Of a DNA stretch of 64,000 bases, positions 25,321 through 34,111 are shown one piece after another (within the stretch, counting starts at the first letter, position 1; the number at the start of each line of letters is the position of its first letter). Source of the DNA: Firm-13 sp964617375 (GTDB lineage: Bacteria > Bacillota > Clostridia > Saccharofermentanales > Saccharofermentanaceae). Both the position numbers and the translations under genes were made by a program. The DNA is taken from NCBI GenBank assembly GCA_964617375.1, contig CAZTXQ010000001.1, positions 1 through 64,000 of the forward strand, given 5' to 3'. The notes beneath the pieces were generated by a model that made no database searches, was not told the DNA's origin, and worked only from the letters and a program-made list of their open reading frames with translations.

Positions 25321-25848
25321 TTAATCGCCGTAGATTTCCAACAGACCGTCCGGGAGCCTGACATTCACTTTTTGCGCAAAGACGTCCACATCCGTAACGA
25401 CATCCTTCAGAAACGGTATCAGAAGATCCTGTTTGCCCGGCCGTTTTACAACGATCACATCGTTCGCTCCGGTTTGCAGAATCTCGGAAATACGCCCGAG
25501 GACACCGATCGATTCATCGGAAACATTACAGCCGATCATATCGGCAATATAGTAGCGTCCTTTTTCGAGCGGAGGTGCATCTTCACGTTTCACAGCAACA
25601 AAGAAACCGTTCAGTTTCTGTGCTTCGTCGCGATCGGAAACGCCTTCAAGAGTAAGCAGAACGCTGTCACCCGTGATTCTTCGTCCCGTAACCTTAACAG
25701 GACGAAGCAGCTTCTCGGCCGATGTCAGAATGACGCAATCTGAAAGCGCGCGAAAACGGCGCACATCGTCCGTTATCGGAGAGACTCTAATCTCTCCGTG
25801 AACTCCGTGTGCGCCGCCAAGTTTACCGATGATCAAATATTCGTTCAT
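25321..25848 (-). CDS. rimM: 16S rRNA processing protein RimM
   Basis: RimM binds S19 and helps mature the 30S head. The 175-residue protein has the N-terminal RimM domain (LIIGKLGGAHGVHGEIRV) and a C-terminal PRC barrel (GRYYIADMIGC, VIVVKRPGKQDLLIPF). Its ATG overlaps the khpA stop (TAATG). It lies in the conserved rpsP-khpA-rimM-trmD order. Confidence 0.96.
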   Translation of the reverse strand: MNEYLIIGKLGGAHGVHGEIRVSPITDDVRRFRALSDCVILTSAEKLLRPVKVTGRRITGDSVLLTLEGVSDRDEAQKLNGFFVAVKREDAPPLEKGRYYIADMIGCNVSDESIGVLGRISEILQTGANDVIVVKRPGKQDLLIPFLKDVVTDVDVFAQKVNVRLPDGLLEIYGD

Positions 25849-26075
25849 TATACGATATCCACAATTACTCGTTTGCCCGTACGGAGATACTTGGCCTTCA
25901 TAATCGTCCGGATGGCCTGCGCGCGCTTGCCGCCTTTGCCGATTACTTTACCCATATCTTCAGGGGCGACTGACAGTTCAAGAACAACCGTGCTGCCGCG
26001 ATCCGTCTCTTTAACGGAAACGGCATCGGGATTGGTAACGAGAGCTTTTGCCATCGTAGCAAGTAAATCACTCAT
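25848..26075 (-). CDS. khpA: KH-domain RNA-binding protein KhpA
   Basis: This 75-residue single KH domain has the GKVIGKGGKRAQAIRT loop that contacts RNA. In Gram-positive bacteria KhpA pairs with KhpB (Jag) and influences cell division and small RNA function. GGAAAG precedes the ATG at 26075. It sits between rpsP and rimM, its usual place. Confidence 0.94.
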   Translation of the reverse strand: MSDLLATMAKALVTNPDAVSVKETDRGSTVVLELSVAPEDMGKVIGKGGKRAQAIRTIMKAKYLRTGKRVIVDIV

Positions 26076-26153
26076 AGTTCTTTCCGCAGGAATCTTTAAG
26101 ACCCTGCGTTCCTCCCCTCATTCATCGTGCATGATCTGTACCGGTATAAGATC

Positions 26154-26399
26154 TTAAGAAATAGCGCCGGATCTCTTCAGCAGAGAACGAACGGTTTCTG
26201 TGGGCTGAGCGCCATTCTTGATCCACTTCTGTGCCGCTTCTGCGTCGATCTTGATCTCTGCAGGATTTGTGAGCGGGTTGTAGGTTCCGATTTCTTCGAT
26301 GAAGCGTCCGTCTCTCGGATAACGTGCATCCGCAACGACCACACGATAGAAAGGAGCCTTCTTTGCGCCCATTCTCTTCAATCTGATTTTAACTGCCAT
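26154..26399 (-). CDS. rpsP: 30S ribosomal protein S16
   Basis: The 81-residue protein starts AVKIRLKRMGAKKAPFYRVVVAD, whose first part is the S16 signature, and continues with RFIEEIGTYNP. AGGAGG lies upstream of the ATG at 26399. It lies between ffh and khpA. Confidence 0.98.
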   Translation of the reverse strand: MAVKIRLKRMGAKKAPFYRVVVADARYPRDGRFIEEIGTYNPLTNPAEIKIDAEAAQKWIKNGAQPTETVRSLLKRSGAIS

Positions 26400-26505
26400 T
26401 TTAATTTCCTCCTGATTTTGTTGCTTAACTCTTGTTCATCTATATCCGCGCATACTCTGCGTGAACGTCTGTTTAAGGCCGGATTCGATTATCGGATTAT
26501 CCGTG

Positions 26506-27828
26506 CTATCTTCTGAATCTGCCCTTTGCCTTGCCCTTGTTCATATTGGCAAACTGCTTCATCATGGCGGTAGACTGTTCGTATTGCTTCATCAGCGTGT
26601 TAACCTGCTGAACCGTTGTACCGGAACCGGCGGCTATACGCTTTCTCCGGCTCGCATTGAGGATGTTGGGAATGCGGCGTTCCTTCTTGGTCATGGACCG
26701 TATAATCGCCATATTCACATCAATGATACGATCGTCTATATCCTGGTCCTTGATCTTGCCTCCGACACCCGGAAGCATTCCAAGAACATCCTTCATCGAA
26801 CCCATTTTCTTGATCTGCTCGAACTGGTCCAGCATATCATTCAAATCGAAGGTATTCTTCTTGATGCGGTCCATTGTATTGCGGGCCGCCGCCTCGTCAA
26901 AATTCTCCTTCGCCTTCTCAATCAGAGAAAGCACGTCGCCCATACCGAGGATTCGGCTGGCCATACGGTCCGGATAGTATTCCTCAATATCTTCAACCTT
27001 TTCACCGACACAGATCAGCTTGATCGGCTTGCCGGTAATCTGACGGATCGAGAGAGCGGCACCGCCCCTTGCATCACCGTCGAGCTTGGTCATGATAAAC
27101 CCGTCGAGACCGATCGCGGCTTCGAAAGCCTGTGCGACCGATACGGCCTCCTGGCCGATCATTGCATCGACAACCAATAGCTTCTCGGTCGGCTTGACGA
27201 CGTCGCCGATCTCAATCAGCTCTTTCATCAGGTCTTCATCAACGGTCATACGTCCGGCGGTATCGATGATCAGCGTATCACAGAGAAGATATTTGGCGCG
27301 CGCTGTCGCTTCACGGGCAATCACAGCCGCAGACTTCTCTTCAGGCTTGATAAACGACGGAACTCCGACCTTTTCGGCCAGAATTTCAAGCTGTCTGGCA
27401 GCGGCGGGACGGTGAACGTCAACGGAAGCCAGCAGCGGCTTCTTGCCGTTTTTCTTGAGAAGAAGACCGAGTTTGGCGGCGGTCGTCGTTTTACCGGCGC
27501 CCTGAAGACCATAAAGCATAATTACGGTAAACCCGGAGGGAGAAACGGCGATCTTGCTCGAGGCAGAACCCAAAAGTTCAATCAGAGACTCGTGAACGAT
27601 CTTTACGATCTGCTGCCCGGGAGTCAAACTTGTAAGAATCTCCTGTCCCTGGCACTTTTCCGATGTATCTGCGATAAAAGACTTAACCACGGCGTAATTC
27701 ACATCGGCTTCGAGAAGCGCCATGCGAATTTCCTTCATCATGTCCTTAATATCCTGATCCGTAACGCGAGCTTTACCGCGCATGCGCGCCGTAATATTCT
27801 GCAGTTTTGAGGAAAGACTCTCAAACAT
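26506..27828 (-). CDS. ffh: signal recognition particle protein Ffh
   Basis: This GTPase subunit of SRP binds signal sequences and 4.5S/6S RNA and targets membrane proteins to FtsY. The 440-residue protein has the N domain, the G domain (GLQGAGKTTT, DTAGR, TKLDGDARGG), and the methionine-rich M domain with RRKRIAAGSGTTVQQVN and a basic tail. AAGGAA precedes the ATG. It directly follows ylxM, as in most Firmicutes. Confidence 0.98.
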   Translation of the reverse strand: MFESLSSKLQNITARMRGKARVTDQDIKDMMKEIRMALLEADVNYAVVKSFIADTSEKCQGQEILTSLTPGQQIVKIVHESLIELLGSASSKIAVSPSGFTVIMLYGLQGAGKTTTAAKLGLLLKKNGKKPLLASVDVHRPAAARQLEILAEKVGVPSFIKPEEKSAAVIAREATARAKYLLCDTLIIDTAGRMTVDEDLMKELIEIGDVVKPTEKLLVVDAMIGQEAVSVAQAFEAAIGLDGFIMTKLDGDARGGAALSIRQITGKPIKLICVGEKVEDIEEYYPDRMASRILGMGDVLSLIEKAKENFDEAAARNTMDRIKKNTFDLNDMLDQFEQIKKMGSMKDVLGMLPGVGGKIKDQDIDDRIIDVNMAIIRSMTKKERRIPNILNASRRKRIAAGSGTTVQQVNTLMKQYEQSTAMMKQFANMNKGKAKGRFRR

Positions 27829-27856
27829 ATCGGTTCCTTCTGTCCTTAAAGGGACT

Positions 27857-28177
27857 TTATAATGTATCCATCAATTCCGAAAGCACGTCATGAGCTTTCT
27901 TCGTGTCATTACTCTCAAGAGCTTCGATCGCCGCCTTAACATCCTTCTTCTGCGCCATAAAACGCGAAACGAGTCCAAGCTTCGATTCATATTCCTCGAG
28001 GGAACGAACGCCCCGCCTCACTGTATCGGAAACGGCCTGCCGGGAAATATCTTCCTGTACGGCAATCTCCGCCAGCGACATATCTTCGGCATAATGAAGC
28101 TCAAGCAGGGATCTCATGCGGCCCGTAAGCAGCTGACCGTAAAAATCAAGGAGCATGCATACGTCTGTAGCTTCCAT
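27857..28177 (-). CDS. ylxM: YlxM family DNA-binding protein (SRP operon)
   Basis: The 106-residue protein has a sigma-70 region 4-like helix-turn-helix (MSLAEIAVQEDISRQAVSD) in its centre. YlxM associates with the SRP pathway in Gram-positive bacteria, though its exact role is unsettled. ATG at 28177 (MEATDVC) has GAGGGA upstream; an in-frame ATG 12 nt earlier is an alternative. It has a good promoter of its own whose -35 lies in an inverted repeat. Confidence 0.92.
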   Translation of the reverse strand: MEATDVCMLLDFYGQLLTGRMRSLLELHYAEDMSLAEIAVQEDISRQAVSDTVRRGVRSLEEYESKLGLVSRFMAQKKDVKAAIEALESNDTKKAHDVLSELMDTL

Positions 28178-28203
28178 ATGATCCCTCACTTCCGTTCCAT
28201 AGA

Positions 28204-28232
28204 AGAATACAGGAACTGTAAAGGGCTGTCAA
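28204..28232 (-). promoter_or_regulatory. promoter of the ylxM-ffh operon
   Basis: On the minus strand TTGACA (28227-28232) and TATTCT (28204-28209) are separated by 17 nt. The consensus -35 lies inside the 30-bp inverted repeat at 28223-28252. Confidence 0.75.
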
Positions 28233-28252
28233 GTACAAATACTTGTCAGCCC
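28223..28252. repeat. inverted repeat overlapping the ylxM promoter
   Basis: Arms GGGCTG-T-CAAGTA and TACTTG-T-CAGCCC pair except for one central mismatch, around a 4-nt loop. On the plus strand it is followed by a long T-rich tract, on the minus strand only by TTT. It lies 87 nt beyond the ftsY stop codon. It may be a weak ftsY terminator, an operator at the ylxM -35, or both. Confidence 0.7.
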
Positions 28253-28339
28253 CGTTGTTTTTTGTTTTTATCGTGCGCGAAAAATGCCGCGCATGCCTGT
28301 GATTCGGGATGCCATATGGAATGGCAATGCGACAAAGCC

Positions 28340-29254
28340 TTACGATTCGGGAAGCAGCGATTCCACAAAGGCTTCGGGATCAAAATCCATCAAATCCTCC
28401 GCCTTTTCACCGAGACCCGCCAGGAGAATCGGACAATGCGAAGAATATGCGACCGATATTGCGACGCCGCCCTTCGCGTTCCCGTCGAGCTTGGTGATCC
28501 CGACGCCGGACAGTTTAACGGCTTTCGAGAAAACATCGGCCTGAATGACCGCGTTTTGTCCCGTTGTCGCATCAATGATCAGAAGTGCCTGACAGAATGC
28601 CGACGGCGCCTCTCTCTCAATGACGCGGTTGATCTTGGAAAGCTCGTCCATCAGATTCTGCTTATTGTGAAGACGGCCTGCCGTGTCGATGATCAGCACG
28701 TCCGCTTTTCGAGCGACGGCGGCATGAATGGCATCATAACAAACGGCTGCGGGATCCGATCCCTCCTCGTGCGAGATGACGGAAGTCGATGTGCGTTCGC
28801 CCCAGACTTCAAGCTGTTCGATGGCAGCCGCGCGAAAAGTATCCGCCGCCGCGAGGAGAACCTTCTTGCCCTGCGCCTTGTAGCGAAGGCACAGCTTCCC
28901 CGCTGTCGTCGTCTTGCCGGTACCGTTTACTCCGACCATCAGGATAATATTCAGATTATTTTCTTCCAGTTTCAGCGTCTCTTTCGGGCCCAGAATGCTG
29001 AGCATCTGTTTTTTCATCGAAGAGAGAACCTGATCGCGGCCCGCATCGCCTGTGGCTTTAATATTTTCGCGGATCGCATCCATGATGGAAAGCGTAGCTC
29101 CGACGCCGACATCTGCCTGGACAAGAAGCGTCTCGAGATCCTCCAGCATATCGTCGTCAAATCGTCCCATTTTGGCGGATATTTTCGCAAATCCGTCTGT
29201 AACGAAATTTCTTGTTTTCGTAAGTCCTCTTTTAAAAGAATCCAGAATTCCCAT
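28340..29254 (-). CDS. ftsY: signal recognition particle receptor FtsY
   Basis: This membrane-associated GTPase docks SRP-ribosome complexes. The 304-residue protein has a short N-terminal region (MGILDSFKRGL) without the long acidic A domain of E. coli, then the NG domain with GVNGTGKTTT, DTAGRLHNK and TKLDGNAKGG. A GGGAAG site supports the ATG at 29254. It starts 34 nt after smc, and smc-ftsY is a conserved pair. Confidence 0.97.
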   Translation of the reverse strand: MGILDSFKRGLTKTRNFVTDGFAKISAKMGRFDDDMLEDLETLLVQADVGVGATLSIMDAIRENIKATGDAGRDQVLSSMKKQMLSILGPKETLKLEENNLNIILMVGVNGTGKTTTAGKLCLRYKAQGKKVLLAAADTFRAAAIEQLEVWGERTSTSVISHEEGSDPAAVCYDAIHAAVARKADVLIIDTAGRLHNKQNLMDELSKINRVIEREAPSAFCQALLIIDATTGQNAVIQADVFSKAVKLSGVGITKLDGNAKGGVAISVAYSSHCPILLAGLGEKAEDLMDFDPEAFVESLLPES

Positions 29255-29288
29255 TGTCGTTCTTCCCTTCCCGTGCCGAGGCCTGCCT

Positions 29289-32200
29289 TTAGTTTTCTCC
29301 AAGCTTCATGGAAAGAATCTTGGATATGCCTCTTTCCTGCATCGTCACGCCGTACATCCGGTCGCAGGCTTCCATCGTTCCTTTCCGGTGTGTGACCAGA
29401 ATGAACTGGGACCTTGTCGTGTATCTTCTTACGAAATCGGTAAAACGGTTGACATTCACATCGTCCAGTGCCGCTTCGACTTCGTCCAGTACACAAAAAG
29501 GAGACGGACGAAGCTGCAGAATCGCGAAAAGCAGGGCTATCGCCGTCAGGCATCTTTCGCCGCCGGACAAAAGAGTAAGACTCTGAAGTTTCTTGCCGGG
29601 AGGCTGAGCCCGAATATCAATACCGCATGAAAGAACGTCATTCTGATCCTCCAGGAGGATTTCCGCCGTTCCGCCGTTGAAAAGATCCGAGAAAACAACT
29701 TTAAAGTTCTCGTTGATCTCGTTGAAATGCGTCAGGAACTGCTCTTTCATCTCGGCGACCAGCGACTCGATGATGCCGGCCAGATTGGCTTTCGCCTCCT
29801 CAATGTCTTTCATCTGCTTCTGCATGAACTCGAAGCGTTCGTTTACACGTTCGTATTCTTCTATCGATCCTAAGTTTACGGGTCCGATCGACTTCATCTC
29901 GTTCTTCAGTTCGTTTACACGGCGCTGTATGGGCTGAGGATTATCCATTTCAAGCCGGAAAGACTGTGCGTTGTCATAGGTGAGTTCATGATCTTCCCAC
30001 ATACGGTTCTTGCATTCATCGACTTCCGTAACAAAACGGTCCGTCTTGGCTTCCAATCGAGCCTGCTCTCCCTGCAGCCGCGATAGACTTGCCGTAGCCG
30101 AAGAAAGACGGTCGATAAATCCGGCGAGCTCCTGCTCGAGTTCTTCCTTTTCGATTTGCAGAGATTTGATCAGAGCCAGGACTTTTGTCTCCTCTGTTTT
30201 CAATTCCTCGCAAGTACGGTTTTTCTCGTCTTCCTGTCCGTTGAGATCTTTGATTTCTTCCAAAGAATGCGTACGCTCGTTCTTGCGCCGCGTTAGTCCG
30301 TCTTCCACACCCGACTGCTCTCTCTCGATACGCTCGGCAATTTCAACGGCGCCCTTCATTGACTCCTCAATCGAACCCACCGATATCTTAAGATCTCCGA
30401 TCTCGCTTCTCAAACCGTCAAGCTCTTCCTGAACGGATTTATTCTGATCATCCGTCTGGGACAGCGTCGTACGAAGCTTAAGCATTTCACGTTCGCAATC
30501 CGATATCGCCCGGCGGCACTCTTCCATGTCTTCCTGGACCAGCAGGCGTTTTGTGGAGATTTCAGCTTTTTCCTTTTCGATCAGCGAAAGTCTCGTTTTT
30601 TGTTTCTCATGATCGGCTTTAAGCTGACCAAAGGCGGCGTCCGCACGTACACGATCCAAAGAATACGCTCTTAAGGATTCGTCGAGCGACGCCTGTTCTC
30701 TTGCCGCATTCTTAATCTTGCGTTCCGCCTCTTCGCCTTCTGCGGCAAGACTTATAATCGTCTGATCCAGTTCTGATGCGCGGGTTCTGAGGGTTTCAAG
30801 CTCGCGGGCTCGCCCGAGAAGACTTGTCCCCTGCTTGCGAATGCTTCCGCCGGTCATTGAACCGCCCGGATTCACCACATCGCCTTCGAGCGTCACGATA
30901 CGAAAAGCCTGTGACGTTCTGGAGGATAGCTTCAATGCATGGGGAAGATCATCCGTTACGACGATGCGGCCCAAAAGATTCCGGATGATCTCTTTGAGAT
31001 GATCCGGATAAGAAAGAAGATCCGACGCGATACCGCAAAATCCCTCGGCCGCTTGGGAAGTCTCACGATATCCGGTCTCCAGCTCACGTCCGCGTATGAC
31101 ATTAACGGGAAGAAACGTAGCACGTCCAAAATGGTTCTTCTTCAAATAATCGATCAGGAAAGACGCGTCACGCTCCGTTTGGGTAACGATGTTGTGGACG
31201 GCCTGACCGAGCGCGATTTCGATGGCCGTCTCATATTTGGACGGGACACGAATCAGTTCGCCGAGAACGCCTACGACCGATTTCTTGAGTTCGGCATTCG
31301 TTTCCGCTGCCGATAACAGACGGCGGACAGGTTCCTGATACCCCTCGCGGTTCTTTTCCAGATCTTCTAAGGTCTTGATCCGGTATTTCGTATTGTCATG
31401 CTCGCGTTTTTTCTGTTCCGCAGACACGGAGAGTGTCGCGAATTCTTTTCGCATAGCATCGAGAGACGCTTTCTTGCTTTCAAGTGCCGCTTCCGACTGG
31501 GCCGACTTGGTAACCAGATCCGAAAGTGTCTTCTCCGCGTCTTCCATCTTGATCTTCAAGCCGTCGATTTCGTTGACGACCAGCATTCGGTCATTGGAAA
31601 GGGTTTTGGCTCTGGAATCCAGAAGCATCAGATCGGAATTCAAAGCCTGCGCCTTTTCCTTGTCGTCGAAAAGTTCCTCCTGAAGGTCTTCCATGCGCTT
31701 TCTGAGCTGTGCAAGCTTCTTCTGGGACTGATCAATGGTTGAGAGAAGACGCGTGAGTTCCTTCTCCTGATCCTGCAGCATTACGTAAAAATGATCTCTC
31801 TGACTTGTCAGCTGCTTAATCTTCTTATCCTGATTCTGCCGCTCGTTTATCAGGCGCTCAACTTCCGATTTTGCGCTTCCCTCTTCATTCTCACTGGCTT
31901 CAATTCGCTGTGTCAGTTGGCTTCTGCGCTCGGTAATGACAGCGATCGAGTTTTGCAGTACGTGAATCGAATTCGCAAGATCGGTTGCGCTCGTACGTGC
32001 TTCTTCAAGCGAGTCTTCAATTTGATTCGACTTCTCGGAAAGCTCGCGGTTCTTGGATCGCATATCAAGAATCGAGTCCTCCTGATTCCGGATTTCATCG
32101 GTAATCGACTTGACTTCCGACTCCGAAGCAGACAGAAATGCCTGATTTCTGTCGATCAGGAAAAGTGACAACCCGATATCCAGCGACTTCCATTCGTCGT

Positions 32201-32855
32201 AAACGCGGTGATACTGGCGCGCCTTCTCAGACTGTTCCTTAAGCGGCCCAATCTGGCTTCCGAGTTCCGACAGAATGTCACTGATGCGGATAATATTCTG
32301 CTCTGCCGAAAGCAGCTTTCTTTCGGCTTCATCTTTTCTGACCTTGTATTTGACGATACCCGACGCCTCTTCAAGAACCTTGCGGCGGTCTTCCGAACGT
32401 GTGCTCAGGATATCGTCGACCCGGCCCTGACCTACAATCGAATAGCCGTCCTTGCCGAGCCCCGTATCCATGAAAAGCGTGAGAATGTCCTTGAGACGGC
32501 AATTCACGTGATTGATCTGGTATTCACTTTCACCCGAACGATAAAGTCTTCTTGTGACCTGTACCTCGGAATACTCAATACCGAGCAATCCGTCATTGTT
32601 GTCGATCGTCATAGAGACTTCGGCATAATTCATCGCACGCCTGGATTGCGTGCCGTTAAAAATGACATCCTCCATCTTGCCGCCGCGCAGAGTACGTACG
32701 CTTTGTTCTCCGAGAACCCATCGGATCGCGTCGGTTACATTGGATTTACCGCTGCCGTTCGGTCCGACAATCGCGGTCATTCCGCGGTCAAATTCGATGA
32801 GCGTATATTCGGGAAACGACTTGAATCCCTGAATCTCAAGTTTTTTAAGATGCAT
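29289..32855 (-). CDS. smc: chromosome segregation protein SMC
   Basis: This condensin ATPase organises the chromosome with ScpA/ScpB. The 1188-residue protein has the usual SMC order: Walker A GPNGSGKSN near residue 35, coiled coil, hinge at about residues 520-660 (RVPSKYETAIEIALGQA, GGSMTGGS), coiled coil, then the ABC signature LLSGGERCLTA and Walker B FCVLDEVEAALDD. ATG at 32855 is preceded by GGAAGGAT; a TTG 9 nt upstream lies too close to that site. It has a TATAAT of its own downstream of the rnc terminator. Confidence 0.98.
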   Translation of the reverse strand: MHLKKLEIQGFKSFPEYTLIEFDRGMTAIVGPNGSGKSNVTDAIRWVLGEQSVRTLRGGKMEDVIFNGTQSRRAMNYAEVSMTIDNNDGLLGIEYSEVQVTRRLYRSGESEYQINHVNCRLKDILTLFMDTGLGKDGYSIVGQGRVDDILSTRSEDRRKVLEEASGIVKYKVRKDEAERKLLSAEQNIIRISDILSELGSQIGPLKEQSEKARQYHRVYDEWKSLDIGLSLFLIDRNQAFLSASESEVKSITDEIRNQEDSILDMRSKNRELSEKSNQIEDSLEEARTSATDLANSIHVLQNSIAVITERRSQLTQRIEASENEEGSAKSEVERLINERQNQDKKIKQLTSQRDHFYVMLQDQEKELTRLLSTIDQSQKKLAQLRKRMEDLQEELFDDKEKAQALNSDLMLLDSRAKTLSNDRMLVVNEIDGLKIKMEDAEKTLSDLVTKSAQSEAALESKKASLDAMRKEFATLSVSAEQKKREHDNTKYRIKTLEDLEKNREGYQEPVRRLLSAAETNAELKKSVVGVLGELIRVPSKYETAIEIALGQAVHNIVTQTERDASFLIDYLKKNHFGRATFLPVNVIRGRELETGYRETSQAAEGFCGIASDLLSYPDHLKEIIRNLLGRIVVTDDLPHALKLSSRTSQAFRIVTLEGDVVNPGGSMTGGSIRKQGTSLLGRARELETLRTRASELDQTIISLAAEGEEAERKIKNAAREQASLDESLRAYSLDRVRADAAFGQLKADHEKQKTRLSLIEKEKAEISTKRLLVQEDMEECRRAISDCEREMLKLRTTLSQTDDQNKSVQEELDGLRSEIGDLKISVGSIEESMKGAVEIAERIEREQSGVEDGLTRRKNERTHSLEEIKDLNGQEDEKNRTCEELKTEETKVLALIKSLQIEKEELEQELAGFIDRLSSATASLSRLQGEQARLEAKTDRFVTEVDECKNRMWEDHELTYDNAQSFRLEMDNPQPIQRRVNELKNEMKSIGPVNLGSIEEYERVNERFEFMQKQMKDIEEAKANLAGIIESLVAEMKEQFLTHFNEINENFKVVFSDLFNGGTAEILLEDQNDVLSCGIDIRAQPPGKKLQSLTLLSGGERCLTAIALLFAILQLRPSPFCVLDEVEAALDDVNVNRFTDFVRRYTTRSQFILVTHRKGTMEACDRMYGVTMQERGISKILSMKLGEN

Positions 32856-32890
32856 TCGGTACAATCCTTCCGCGTGGTATATAGATAGTT

Positions 32891-32896
32891 ATTATA
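32891..32896 (-). promoter_or_regulatory. candidate -10 box of smc
   Basis: A perfect TATAAT on the minus strand lies 35 nt before the smc ATG and just past the rnc terminator T-tract. The -35 is weak. Confidence 0.4.
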
Positions 32897-32900
32897 TACT

Positions 32901-32924
32901 AAAAAGCCGGTTTAGGATAACCGG
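32901..32924 (-). terminator. intrinsic terminator after rnc
   Basis: On the minus strand CCGGTT-ATCCTA-AACCGG is followed by C and TTTTT. The hairpin is the downstream copy of a 28-bp direct repeat whose other copy spans the rnc stop codon. Confidence 0.75.
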
Positions 32925-32964
32925 TTCGTCCATAATGCCGGTTTAGGATAACCGGTTCGTCCAT
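32906..32964. repeat. exact 28-bp direct repeat at the 3' end of rnc
   Basis: Positions 32906-32933 and 32937-32964 are identical over 28 bp, with a period of 31 bp. Each copy contains a 6-bp hairpin (CCGGTT/AACCGG). The second copy encodes the last codons and stop of rnc; the first, directly downstream, forms the terminator stem. Confidence 0.95.
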
Positions 32965-33671
32965 TCGCGATATCCGGCTTTGGCGGCAGCCTGTTCCGCA
33001 AGTTTTTTGCTTTGGCCGACACCCCGGCTCAGCTCACGGTCATCGAGCATCAGGGCCGCCGTATAACTGCGGTCGTGAACCGGTCCGGATTCTTCAACGA
33101 TGAGAAACTCGATCTGATGAGTGTCACCTTTCAGTTGTGCCAACTCGAGAATTTTACTTTTGTAATCGAAAATAATCTTGCCGGACAAGGCGGTTTCAAT
33201 CGAATCGTGAAGAAGAGTCAAAATGACCTCGCGTGCGGCGGAAAATCCGCCGTCAAGATAAACGGCGGCAAATATCGCTTCCATGGCATTGGCAAGATTG
33301 GATGCCTTATCCCTGCCGGAAGTCCCCGCTTCGCCTTTGCCGAGTCTTAAATAGTCACCTATACCCAGAATCCTTGCTTCCGCTGCGAGAGTTGTCTCGC
33401 AGACAATCAATGCACGTGTCTTGGAAAGATATCCTTCGTCGCGTTTGGATTTGCGATTGTAGAGAACATCGGCAATCACAAAATCAAGAATTCCGTCACC
33501 GACAAATTCCAGACGCTCGTTATGTTCGACACCGGGCCTGTGCTCATAGGCATAGGTTGTATGCGTGAGCGCCGTTTCCAAAAGACCTTTATTGCTGAAC
33601 CGATATCCGAGAAGCTCTTCCAGAGAAGAATAGTCTATAAACTTCCGGTTAATATCCTCACTCTTATTCAA
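32943..33671 (-). CDS. rnc: ribonuclease III
   Basis: This double-strand-specific RNase processes rRNA and structured mRNAs. The 242-residue protein has the signature NERLEFVGDGILDFV with catalytic Glu/Asp, AMEAIFAAVYLDGG, and a C-terminal dsRNA-binding domain (YKSKILELAQ... EQAAAKAGY). The best start is TTG at 33671: AGGAGG lies exactly 7 nt upstream. The ATG at 33695 has no well-placed site and would be just past the acpP terminator. The 3' end carries one copy of a 28-bp repeat. Confidence 0.95.
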   Translation of the reverse strand: MNKSEDINRKFIDYSSLEELLGYRFSNKGLLETALTHTTYAYEHRPGVEHNERLEFVGDGILDFVIADVLYNRKSKRDEGYLSKTRALIVCETTLAAEARILGIGDYLRLGKGEAGTSGRDKASNLANAMEAIFAAVYLDGGFSAAREVILTLLHDSIETALSGKIIFDYKSKILELAQLKGDTHQIEFLIVEESGPVHDRSYTAALMLDDRELSRGVGQSKKLAEQAAAKAGYREWTNRLS

Positions 33672-33696
33672 TCCCCTGCCTCCTCTATTCCCCATA

Positions 33697-33727
33697 AATA
33701 CAAAGAGCCCCCTCAAAGAAGGGGCTC
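33697..33727 (-). terminator. intrinsic terminator after acpP
   Basis: On the minus strand GAGCCCC pairs with GGGGCTC around a 9-nt loop, followed by TTTGTATTT. It lies 24 nt after the acpP stop codon, directly upstream of the rnc leader, so rnc needs readthrough or a hidden promoter. Confidence 0.8.
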
Positions 33728-33751
33728 GATGGTTCTTAACTTTTTAGCGGA

Positions 33752-33991
33752 TCAAACATTCGCCTTGATGAATTCTACCGCGTCTCCGACCGATTTAATA
33801 CGCTCGGCTTCTTCATCGGGAATAGAAATTCCGAATTCCTGTTCCATGGCCATAACAAGCTCAACAATATCAAGAGAATCGGCATTCAAATCATCAATGA
33901 AGTTGGACTCCATCGAAACCGTATCACCGTCCACACCGAGCTGTTCTACAAGAATTCCTTTAACACTTTCAAAAATCGGATCACCTGACAT
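33752..33991 (-). CDS. acpP: acyl carrier protein
   Basis: The 79-residue acidic four-helix protein carries fatty acyl chains on 4'-phosphopantetheine. The attachment serine is in NADSLDIVELVM. AGGAGG precedes the ATG at 33991. It has its own promoter and terminator between pgsA and rnc. No other fatty acid synthesis genes are adjacent except rnc as the common neighbour. Confidence 0.97.
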   Translation of the reverse strand: MSGDPIFESVKGILVEQLGVDGDTVSMESNFIDDLNADSLDIVELVMAMEQEFGISIPDEEAERIKSVGDAVEFIKANV

Positions 33992-34037
33992 GATAATTTA
34001 CCTCCTGGTTGATTGCCTTAACAATCGTCTTACATTG

Positions 34038-34066
34038 TTTGTATCTGAACGCCATCAAAATGTCAA
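34038..34066 (-). promoter_or_regulatory. acpP promoter
   Basis: On the minus strand TTGACA (34061-34066) and TACAAA (34038-34043) are separated by 17 nt. No FapR-like palindrome is seen. Confidence 0.6.
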
Positions 34067-34111
34067 TATCAAAAAGCAAATCTTTTCAAAAATGTTTTGA
34101 TACTCAAAGTA

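Noticed and set aside
24567..25361. A 264-codon plus-strand frame
   Set aside because: It is the opposite strand of trmD and lacks a ribosome-binding site or domain.
27890..29395. A 501-codon open frame on the plus strand
   Set aside because: It is antisense to ylxM, ftsY and the end of smc, all clearly real, and its product has no domain and no start signal. Codon bias of the real genes leaves the opposite frame open.
32906..32964. A CRISPR-like repeat
   Set aside because: Only two copies with a 3-bp spacing, one of them coding; it is a tandem duplication.
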